From assembly GCA_030613225.1 (NCBI GenBank), contig JAUWMJ010000236.1:1-5632 (forward strand): 5,632 bases of DNA, given 5' to 3'. The DNA comes from Desulfobacterales bacterium (lineage in GTDB: Bacteria > Desulfobacterota > Desulfobacteria > Desulfobacterales > JAUWMJ01). The position numbers were made by a program, and so were the translations under genes. Every line of letters starts with the position of its first letter. The first letter of the stretch is position 1. Below are positions 1 through 5,366 of this stretch, one piece after another. The notes below the pieces were generated by a model, which did not search any database, had not been told where the DNA came from, and saw only the letters and a program-made list of their open reading frames with translations.

Positions 1-1793
1 AGCATGAGTTCATTTTTAATTGCATTCCTGGATCTGACATCAGGCCTGCTCAATATTTGAAATAAAATCATGGATGTGTCATATGCGATAGCTTCCATAA
101 ATCCGGGCTTCTCTGCGTATGTCTTTTCAAAATTCTCTACAAAATCTCTGACCCGTACGGAAGTGCTCTCAGAAAAAAAACCGTCAGGGATTATTGCCCT
201 TTGAATATATTCCTTTGTCATATCCACCAGCTTTTTGGAATGCCATAAGTTGGTTCCCAGAAGATATACATCCTCAATATCATGAAATGCCAGTTGAGGT
301 ACTATCAGCCCAACTTTATTAGGGGCATCCGGAATAAAAATTGCTTCAAAATCAACAATCGGTTCGGGCTCTTCATTTTTATCGTCCGGCTTTTTTGCAT
401 CGGGCTTTTCCTTAAGATCATCAGGAACTTCATAGTAAAGTCCTACAAGCTTTTTAATCGGATCTTTGAAATCCGTATGTGAGGGATTATACGATTCTGC
501 TCCGACAATTTTACCCCCGTATTTAAGTACCTCATCCCAAAACAGATTCATAAAATGTGTTCCATATTTCTCTTCGGGATATAAAACAGCAAAATTTTTT
601 ACATCAAGAACTTCAACAGCATAAGAAACAACAGCCTTTACCTGCATTTCAGGTGTAATAAAGTTTCTGAAAACATTGTCGCTTATCTCGGTAATATTTT
701 CTTTCTGCGTAATTGTAATCATTGGAATCCCGCTATACTGTGCTTCAGTTGCTACAGCTTCCGCTGTAATAATCGGGCCTATTGTTGCTGCTACCTGATC
801 ATTTTGCAAGTCATGCATAGCAAGAATAGCTTTGTCAGGATTGCCCCCTGTATCCTTTATTAATAAATGAATGGATGGATTATCAACTTTAGAGTTAAAT
901 TGCGACAGTGCAAGTTCAATACCTTTCATTGCCCTGTTCCCGTACTTTCTATACGGGCCGCTCAGCGGAAGTAAACATCCTATCGTATAGCGACTGTACA
1001 CCGTTTTCCCTGCAATCTCTTCTATCAGGAGGTTTGCCTGGTGTACGTTTTCGTGCTCAGGAAAGCTCTTGACGAACCCTGTTAAAGCTCTTACAGCTTC
1101 ATCTGGTTTTTCTTCTTTTGAATAGTTCACTCCAAGCTGGTACATGAGATAACCCATGGGCAGCTTGTCTTCAATGTAGTTCAGAAGTGATAAAATGCTC
1201 GAAGAATCAAGCTTGCCGACAGCTTCTTTCATTTTCACAATTATAGACTCTTTTTTTTGGTCTTCGGACATTTTATGAGCCATAGCAAAAAAATATATCG
1301 AATCTTCCGGGGAATCCGTAGCCACATAGGTATTGCCAAGAATTGTGTATATCCTTCCGATGTTAGCCTTTGATATCTTACCTTCCAAAAGACTTGAAGC
1401 AAGCTGTATAACTTCTGAAAATTTTTCTTCGTTATAATATGTAATAAGTATTTCAATCCTGGCATCGTAAACAAGAGGGCTGTCCGGGTATTCGGAAAGC
1501 AAACGATTGAAAATCTTTCGTGCTTTTTTATTTTTTTTCACCGCCAGATAGATCATACCCGTTTTCATCAAAGCGTCGGCGGCAAATGTCCCTTCAGGAA
1601 AAAATGAAAGGTATCTTTCGTATGTATTGAGAGCCTCCCGGTAAGATTTTGCATTAAAAAGTTCTTCGGCTCTTAAGAAAAGTTCTTCTTCCGTAAAAAC
1701 TTCCTCAGGCGCTGGTGGAATAACTGCCTTTGGTACGCATGATAAGAAAAATAAAAGGACAACCAAAATGGTTATTATTTCGCGAGTCTTCAT
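1..1793 (-). CDS. LpoA/YraM-like lipoprotein: TPR repeats plus periplasmic-binding fold (C-terminus off window)
   Basis: The frame is open from the ATG at 1793 to the window edge, giving 597 codons without a stop. The N-terminus is a lipoprotein signal: positive MKTR, a hydrophobic run, then the lipobox LSC with Cys19. Val at +2 carries no inner-membrane retention signal, so an outer-membrane anchor facing the periplasm is likely. Residues about 36-140 and 213-246 read as TPR-like helical hairpins (for example AEELFNAKSYREALNTYER from residue 42). From Tyr269 (YTIGCLLPLSGPYRKYG) onward the sequence is a type-1 periplasmic-binding fold, as in LpoA/YraM/LppC and LivJ-like proteins. Family knowledge: E. 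coli LpoA has this TPR plus binding-fold layout and stimulates the peptidoglycan synthase PBP1A. A substrate-binding or sensor role is the alternative. A 22-residue charged Pro/Lys/Asp/Glu stretch (457-478) interrupts the fold. A Shine-Dalgarno AAGG (1803-1806) lies 9 nt before the start. The HD-GYP gene lies upstream on the same strand. The family call is firm; the partner is inferred. Confidence 0.85.
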   Translation of the reverse strand, partial: MKTREIITILVVLLFFLSCVPKAVIPPAPEEVFTEEELFLRAEELFNAKSYREALNTYERYLSFFPEGTFAADALMKTGMIYLAVKKNKKARKIFNRLLSEYPDSPLVYDARIEILITYYNEEKFSEVIQLASSLLEGKISKANIGRIYTILGNTYVATDSPEDSIYFFAMAHKMSEDQKKESIIVKMKEAVGKLDSSSILSLLNYIEDKLPMGYLMYQLGVNYSKEEKPDEAVRALTGFVKSFPEHENVHQANLLIEEIAGKTVYSRYTIGCLLPLSGPYRKYGNRAMKGIELALSQFNSKVDNPSIHLLIKDTGGNPDKAILAMHDLQNDQVAATIGPIITAEAVATEAQYSGIPMITITQKENITEISDNVFRNFITPEMQVKAVVSYAVEVLDVKNFAVLYPEEKYGTHFMNLFWDEVLKYGGKIVGAESYNPSHTDFKDPIKKLVGLYYEVPDDLKEKPDAKKPDDKNEEPEPIVDFEAIFIPDAPNKVGLIVPQLAFHDIEDVYLLGTNLWHSKKLVDMTKEYIQRAIIPDGFFSESTSVRVRDFVENFEKTYAEKPGFMEAIAYDTSMILFQILSRPDVRSRNAIKNELM

Positions 1794-1817
1794 AATTTTT
1801 AACCTTTATGGTAATGA

Positions 1818-1868
1818 TTCACAGGTTGATCGGTTCACAGTTTTCAGTTCACAGTTTACAGTTTTCCC
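1818..1868. repeat. Degenerate GTTCACAG/TTTTCAG mini-repeat array
   Basis: This short stretch has several imperfect copies of GTTCACAGTTT-like units (GGTTCACAG, CAGTTCACAG, TTTACAG, TTTTC). It lies in the leader of the lipoprotein gene, just left of the larger 235-bp element, and shares the GTTCA core with that element's ends. It may be decayed repeat DNA of the same family or an independent simple array. No function can be read from it. Confidence 0.5.
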
Positions 1869-1879
1869 AATGAACTATG

Positions 1880-2114
1880 GTAAGCGTTCACGGGTTCAAA
1901 GGTTCAGAGGTTCAAGGTTCCACATTTGTTCCCGGACTGCATTTGGAACGTGTATTTATGATAAAAGCGTCATCTTCGACAGGCCTAATCCAAAATTTGA
2001 AGCCAAATTGGCAATTATTTGAGAAGATGACCATGTTTAACGAGGACTTTGGATCTTCTATGCCTTCTTTGCCCTTAACCCTGAACGTTGAACCCTGAAC
2101 CTGTGAACGTTTAC
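1880..2114 (+). repeat. 235-bp MITE-like element, copy 1
   Basis: This element aligns without gaps to the reverse complement of 3598-3832, with about 21 mismatches in 235 bp (about 91% identity). The left end starts GTAAGCGTTCACGGG and the right end, read inward, starts GTAAACGTTCACAGG, so the element has imperfect terminal inverted repeats. Inside the left end are four 8-nt GTTCA units (1886-1917). The right end has 7-8-nt units of the same core. Near the middle is a palindrome (AAATTTG, AAGC loop, CAAATTG, 1993-2010), flanked by GTCATCTTC and its complement GAAGATGAC. There is no transposase gene inside. A 73-codon open frame (1877-2098) crosses the element, but its changes relative to copy 2 do not argue for a protein. 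It fills most of the gap between the HD-GYP and lipoprotein genes and overlaps the HD-GYP stop codon. I see no clear target-site duplication. A non-autonomous mobile element or an intergenic structured repeat both fit. Confidence 0.85.
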
Positions 2115-3346
2115 TGATTATCTTTATATCTTTCCTGTATAGACCGCATCATATCAATGGTGGAAAAGAAAACTTCGACAATTTCAGGGTCGAAATGAAA
2201 TCCTGCCTCTTTTTCAATTACAGACAATACTTCAGATTCATCCCATGCCTCTTTGTAAGTCCTCACAGTTGAAAGAGCATCATAAACGTCTGCAATGGCC
2301 ACTATCCTGCCAAAAAGAGGTATTTCTTCCTTTTTAATCCCGACAGGCATTTCTTCAGAGGTTGCGGAATTCGTTATTGGTCTACCGTCTAAAATATTTA
2401 CAGGCCCGGGATAACCTTTTCCATCCCACCGCTCATGATGAGTCAGTGCAACTACTAACGCCGCCTTATCAAAGTCGGATTGACGGTCTAAAAACAGCCT
2501 GGCTCCAAGAATGGTGTGCTGCTTCATAATTTCAAATTCGTCTTTGCTGAATCTGCCCGGTTTTTTCAGTATCACGTCTGAAATAGCCACCTTCCCCACA
2601 TCATGGAGCATCGCAGCCATACGAAGAACATCGCGGTTTTTATCTATTTCTTTCCTGGAAAGATTGCGCTTTAAAGCCCATTGTTCGTATATTTCTACAG
2701 CAAATGCTCCTACACGGTTAACATGTGCTCCCGTCTCCTTGGGATCGCGCATTTCGGCCATCTTGATCATACGAAGTATATTTGCCCGCGTCATCTTGGC
2801 ACGTTCCAATGCTACGGAAGCAATACCGGCAAAATGCATCATCATCTTTTCGTCTTTTTCAGAAAATGATATCAGATTGTTATCAGCATCCTTGGCATTA
2901 ATAATCTGCGCTACGCCAAGGATGTCTCTATTTGCCGCTTTTAGTGGGACAGTAAGGACCGAGTTTGTCTTGTATTTTGATGCATCATCGAACTCCCTGC
3001 TGAATTTGAATGGCAAGCCCGGATCGAGACTGTAAACGTCCTGCAGATTCAGAGGCCTGCCTGTGGCGGCAACATAACCGGCAATACTTTGTTCATTTAT
3101 AGGCAAAGTGAAAGTGGAATAAATCAGTTTTTCACCTTTAAGAAGACGCTTTTGCAGTGTATCGTTCTGTGTATAAGTGAACTGAAGCGAGTCACCATAA
3201 ACTATGTAGATTGACCCGGCATCAGCATTAACAAATCTACGCGCCTGTGTTAAAACATGTTCCATCAAAATATCCAGGTCGCTTACCTGGTTTAGTTCGA
3301 TCATTAAATTAGCCAGAGTGTCCAGCTTTTCTTTTTCACTTAACAT
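2111..3346 (-). CDS. GAF domain/HD-GYP cyclic-di-GMP phosphodiesterase
   Basis: The 411-residue protein has no signal peptide or membrane segment, so it is cytoplasmic. Residues about 15-180 form a GAF sensor domain, with FVNADAGSIYIV and VLTVPLKAANRDILGVAQIIN typical of that fold. Residues about 195-400 form an HD-GYP domain: ETGAH (His208), the HD pair His248-Asp249 followed by GK, His277, HHERWDGKGYP (303-313), ADVYDALSTVRTYK (352-365) and HFDP (384-387). All the usual metal ligands and the GYP signature are present, so it should be active in hydrolysing cyclic di-GMP to pGpG or GMP, with the GAF domain sensing a small ligand or redox state (unknown). Unusually, about 21 extra residues lie between GYP and the IPLFGRIVAIADVYDAL segment. 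The start at 3346 is supported by AAGGA 8 nt upstream and by the domain beginning soon after. The stop codon lies within the terminus of repeat copy 1. The gene reads towards the lipoprotein gene. Confidence 0.95.
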   Translation of the reverse strand: MLSEKEKLDTLANLMIELNQVSDLDILMEHVLTQARRFVNADAGSIYIVYGDSLQFTYTQNDTLQKRLLKGEKLIYSTFTLPINEQSIAGYVAATGRPLNLQDVYSLDPGLPFKFSREFDDASKYKTNSVLTVPLKAANRDILGVAQIINAKDADNNLISFSEKDEKMMMHFAGIASVALERAKMTRANILRMIKMAEMRDPKETGAHVNRVGAFAVEIYEQWALKRNLSRKEIDKNRDVLRMAAMLHDVGKVAISDVILKKPGRFSKDEFEIMKQHTILGARLFLDRQSDFDKAALVVALTHHERWDGKGYPGPVNILDGRPITNSATSEEMPVGIKKEEIPLFGRIVAIADVYDALSTVRTYKEAWDESEVLSVIEKEAGFHFDPEIVEVFFSTIDMMRSIQERYKDNQ

Positions 3347-3425
3347 GGTAATTCCTTAAAATTTTCCCCTGCCCTGCCGCGGAGCCCGCTTGGGAGGTGG
3401 ATGGAAATTGAGGAAAGGGGAAGCT
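3347..3425 (-). promoter_or_regulatory. GC-rich leader and ribosome binding site of the HD-GYP gene
   Basis: Read on the minus strand, this leader contains TTCCCCT (3416-3422), a GC-rich middle with a small GCGG/CCGC hairpin (3378-3388), then AGGGGAA (3364-3370), followed at once by the AAGGA ribosome site (3354-3358). The 7-bp TTCCCCT/AGGGGAA pairing would close a structured loop just upstream of the ribosome site. The patch stands out from its AT-rich surroundings. It does not resemble the GEMM cyclic-di-GMP riboswitch consensus as I know it. A role in translation control is only a guess. Confidence 0.35.
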
Positions 3426-3471
3426 GAATAATGAAAGAGTTTTTAATTTGACCCTTTATGCCAGGTTGTGA

Positions 3472-3500
3472 CATATATACTTATTAAAGCCTGTAAGCAA
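3472..3500 (-). promoter_or_regulatory. Candidate sigma-70-type promoter for the HD-GYP gene
   Basis: On the minus strand TTGCTT (3495-3500) and TATATG (3472-3477) are separated by 17 bp, about 125 bp before the start codon. Both boxes match the consensus only partly, and AT-rich DNA gives such matches by chance, so this is a weak prediction. Confidence 0.3.
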
Positions 3501-3597
3501 GATATTTTATAATTCCGCAAGGCTTTTGAAAAAATAACCTTTTCACTCTTTTTATCAACAATGGTATTTGCAATATAATACTGTATGTGCTATCTAC

Positions 3598-3832
3598 GTA
3601 ACCGTTCACAGGTTCAGGGTTCAACGTTCAGGGTTAAGGGCAAAGAAGGCATTGAAGACCCAAAGTCTTCGTTGAACATGGTCATTTTCCAAAGTAATTG
3701 CAAATTTGGCTCCAAATTTTGGATTGGGCCTGCAAAAGATGACGCTTTTCTTATAAATACACGTTCCAAATGCAGTCCGGGAACGAAAATGGAACCTTGA
3801 ACCTCTGAACCTTTGAACCCGTGAACGCCTAC
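3598..3832 (-). repeat. 235-bp MITE-like element, copy 2 (inverted)
   Basis: This is the reverse-oriented partner of 1880-2114, of equal length and without gaps. The terminal 40-50 bp are nearly identical between copies; almost all differences fall in the middle 130 bp. Ends read GTAACCGTTCACAGG (from 3598) and GTAGGCGTTCACGGG (inward from 3832). The central palindrome is longer here: AAATTTGG-AG-CCAAATTT on the minus strand. The two copies place the same end type facing the HD-GYP gene. Open frames across it (3585-3800 plus, 3614-3862 minus) are judged by-products of the repeat. CTAC occurs just outside or at both edges, but no convincing target duplication is visible. Confidence 0.85.
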
Positions 3833-3894
3833 ATAAAAAATTAATTTTCTCTTACTTTCCATATTTTCATTGTTTTATATTGTTAAGCAGAAAA

Positions 3895-3903
3895 TGTTAT
3901 AAT
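3895..3903 (+). promoter_or_regulatory. Candidate extended -10 promoter element
   Basis: TGTTATAAT is a perfect extended -10 (TG, one base, TATAAT), with no good -35 box at normal spacing; extended -10 promoters can work without one. It would fire rightward through the inverted repeat at 3969-4015, producing either a long leader for the 4200 gene or a short noncoding RNA. Confidence 0.35.
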
Positions 3904-3968
3904 AGATAAAAGAGTTATAAAATCCAAGAGAAATATTTACTGTATTTGTATTTAATATACGGATACAT

Positions 3969-4015
3969 GGAAATATTTTCCATATATATAGTCCCATATC
4001 ATGGAAAATATTTCC
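3969..4015. repeat. Perfect 15-bp inverted repeat, each arm itself near-palindromic
   Basis: GGAAATATTTTCCAT (3969-3983) is exactly complementary to ATGGAAAATATTTCC (4001-4015), with 17 nt between. Each arm is also nearly self-symmetric, so the site can be read as two similar operators 34 bp apart or as one 15-bp hairpin. It has no trailing T-run, so it is not an ordinary terminator. A repressor-type binding site upstream of the lipoprotein gene is the likeliest reading, but it is not proven. Confidence 0.55.
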
Positions 4016-4151
4016 GTCTATTAACAATGTTAAGCTCTCATATAACTGTGATGCCAAAGAGCTTTAAACAGTAGATTGGCAATTAAGTAATTGGACAAAA
4101 GTTTTCCGTTACTTTTTTGCCATTGTCCCTTGATAAATCAGGCGTAGCTGC

Positions 4152-4182
4152 TTGAAAACATATGGCCAAGTACTTATATAAA
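4152..4182 (+). promoter_or_regulatory. Candidate promoter for the small lipoprotein gene
   Basis: TTGAAA (4152-4157) is followed 17 bp later by TATATA (4175-4180), or 19 bp later by the better TATAAA (4177-4182). Transcription would begin roughly 10-15 nt before the ATG at 4200, leaving a very short leader. This fits the absence of a normally spaced ribosome site. Confidence 0.4.
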
Positions 4183-4199
4183 AGGTAAAATTTTATATC

Positions 4200-4622
4200 A
4201 TGCTTAAACATCTTGTTCTCGCAATAGCACTGACGGCATTATTATCTTGTGGGCAAAATACACCCCTTGCCGATTATGAGCCGAAATCCCCCCAGGAGCA
4301 AGCGCTGAAAAGTGTTTTGTCAGATTTTCAGAATGCAGTAATTATCCGGGATTCTAAGAAAGTTGCAAATCTTATCCACGCAAAAGCTTCGATAATGCTT
4401 GGAAGGGATCGGAAGATCTTTTCCAAGGATGAGTATGTTAAAATTCTCCCCCAAAGGCTTGCTGAAAACAATTCTATCGCATTGGGAACGCCCAAAATGA
4501 CAGTTTCCGGCGATAAAGCTGAAGTGAAAATTTATATGGCTCGTGGAGATAACAATTTTCTGATGATTTTCAATATTCGGTTGGAAAATGATAAATGGCG
4601 GATTCAAAGCTGGGAGTATTAA
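4200..4622 (+). CDS. Small NTF2/SnoaL-like lipoprotein
   Basis: The 140-residue protein begins MLKHLVLAIALTALLSC: a short lipoprotein signal with the LLSC lipobox and Cys17, so the mature protein should be lipid-anchored in the cell envelope. After a short linker, residues about 32-140 have the order and spacing of NTF2/SnoaL-like (DUF4440-type) domains: a helix (QALKSVLSDFQNAVIIRD), a region resembling the cone-fold pocket (KIFSKDEYVKIL), then paired strands ending in NDKWRIQSWEY, the typical terminal strand with its conserved Trp. Such domains bind small molecules or act as enzymes; nothing here shows a substrate. The nearest purine-rich site, AAAGG, is about 14 nt from the ATG, too far for a standard ribosome site, so translation may start from a short or nearly leaderless message. 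The lipobox supports the chosen start. A 79-bp gap leads to the next gene on the same strand. The gene is certain; the fold is moderately sure. Confidence 0.85.
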   Translation: MLKHLVLAIALTALLSCGQNTPLADYEPKSPQEQALKSVLSDFQNAVIIRDSKKVANLIHAKASIMLGRDRKIFSKDEYVKILPQRLAENNSIALGTPKMTVSGDKAEVKIYMARGDNNFLMIFNIRLENDKWRIQSWEY

Positions 4623-4701
4623 TATTTTCGGTTTTTACAACTGAATGATTGAAACTGTTGCCACTCACTTGTCTCTTTAATATCTCAGACAGGAAATTAT
4701 T

Positions 4702-5244
4702 ATGCCCACAGTCATTACCCATTCTGTAATTGGTATTTCCGCAGCGTGCGGTTTCAGCTCTGGAAAAAAACCCCTGAAATTCTGGGTGTTGAGCATCGCA
4801 TGTTCGATCCTGCCGGATGCAGACGTCATAGGCTACAACTGGTTATACATACCGAGCTATCATTTTTTTGGTCACAGAGGCTTTTTTCACTCTCCATTTT
4901 TTGCAGCATTGCTCAGTATATTAATTGTTTGTATTTTTTATCGAAAGGAAGCAGCTTTTTCAAATCAGTGGTGGAAATATGCGCTTTATTTTTTTGTTCT
5001 CACAGCAAGCCATGGACTGTCTGATGCCCTGACCAATGGCGGCAGCGGTATCGCTCTGCTGTCACCTGTTACCAATGACAGGTACTTTTTCCCATGGACG
5101 CCTATTGAAGTCTCTCCGCTAAGTATTAAAGCATTTTTTGGTCAACGCGGCTTAGCGGTTTTAACAAGTGAACTGTTATGGATTTGGGTGCCTTCCTTTT
5201 TCATCGTTATTTTGTTGAAAATAAAACGAAAGAATTTTTTTTAA
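4702..5244 (+). CDS. YdjM-family membrane-bound metal-dependent hydrolase
   Basis: The 180-residue protein carries the metal-site pattern of the YdjM/DUF457 family (inner-membrane, predicted metal-dependent hydrolases): THS near the N-terminus (His7), LPDAD (Asp39, Asp41) at the end of the first hydrophobic segment, HRGFFHS (His58-Ser64), and SHGLSDALTNGG (His104, Asp108). Hydrophobic stretches lie near residues 27-37, 65-80, 93-103 and 157-172, with a basic KIKRKN tail. These predict a multi-pass inner-membrane protein. Family knowledge: E. coli YdjM is an SOS-regulated member; the biochemical substrate is unknown. I see no clear LexA box here. AGGAAA (4691-4696) is 5 nt before the ATG, a good ribosome site. 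It probably shares a transcript with the lipoprotein gene before it. I see no terminator after it; the tandem repeat begins 11 bp past its stop. Confidence 0.88.
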   Translation: MPTVITHSVIGISAACGFSSGKKPLKFWVLSIACSILPDADVIGYNWLYIPSYHFFGHRGFFHSPFFAALLSILIVCIFYRKEAAFSNQWWKYALYFFVLTASHGLSDALTNGGSGIALLSPVTNDRYFFPWTPIEVSPLSIKAFFGQRGLAVLTSELLWIWVPSFFIVILLKIKRKNFF

Positions 5245-5255
5245 AGGCAAGGTGT

Positions 5256-5338
5256 GGCTGGGGTCACATCTTGCATAGTGATTAGTTGTTGACATAGGGC
5301 TGGGGTCACATCTTGCATAGTGATTAGTTGTTGACATA
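5256..5338 (+). repeat. Perfect tandem duplication of a 42-bp unit upstream of the transposase
   Basis: Two identical 41-bp copies (5256-5296 and 5298-5338), one G apart, begin GGCTGGGGTCACATC and end GTTGTTGACATA. Each has an imperfect dyad (TCACATCTTGCATAGTGA) and a TTGACA, the consensus -35 hexamer, though I find no good -10 at the right distance after either. The second copy ends 28 bp before the transposase start. RAYT transposases characteristically act on short palindromic repeats near their genes, so these may be its recognition sequences or the element's end. The lack of any mismatch suggests recent duplication or selection. Confidence 0.85.
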
Positions 5339-5366
5339 TAAAAGTGAAAGGTGGTAATTTCTCACC

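Larger units (their letters stand above)
3833..4199. other. AT-rich intergenic region without a convincing gene
   Basis: This stretch is strongly AT-rich and separates the minus-strand HD-GYP block from the plus-strand genes. A 60-codon minus frame (3875-4057) and a 35-codon plus frame (3967-4074) exist, but both lack ribosome sites and any recognisable composition. What it does hold is an extended -10 motif (3895-3903), a perfect inverted repeat (3969-4015) and a promoter-like pair just before the 4200 gene. Taken with the second repeat copy and the HD-GYP leader, 3347-4199 has no protein gene I can support. Confidence 0.6.

Noticed and set aside
1886..2109. CRISPR-like array, because of repeated GTTCA units
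   Set aside because: Units are 7-8 nt and contiguous, with no spacers of 25-40 nt between constant repeats and no cas genes.
2511..3035. 174-codon plus-strand frame opposite the HD-GYP gene
   Set aside because: It is the antisense shadow of a gene with clear GAF and HD-GYP motifs.
3347..3425. GEMM-type cyclic-di-GMP riboswitch before the HD-GYP gene
   Set aside because: The conserved riboswitch core motifs are not visible; only a GC-rich fold is present.
3486..3526. AAAGCCT/AGGCTTT inverted repeat as a terminator
   Set aside because: The stem is only 7 bp, the loop is 27 nt, and there is no T-run in a suitable place.
3875..4057. 60-codon minus-strand open frame
   Set aside because: It lies in AT-rich DNA, has no ribosome site or recognisable motif, and overlaps the perfect inverted repeat.
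3967..4074. 35-codon plus-strand frame starting inside the inverted repeat
   Set aside because: It has no ribosome site, and its start is explained by the ATGG in the repeat arm.
4320..4607. 95-codon minus-strand frame opposite the small lipoprotein
   Set aside because: It is a shadow of the plus-strand gene, which has a lipobox and a recognisable fold.
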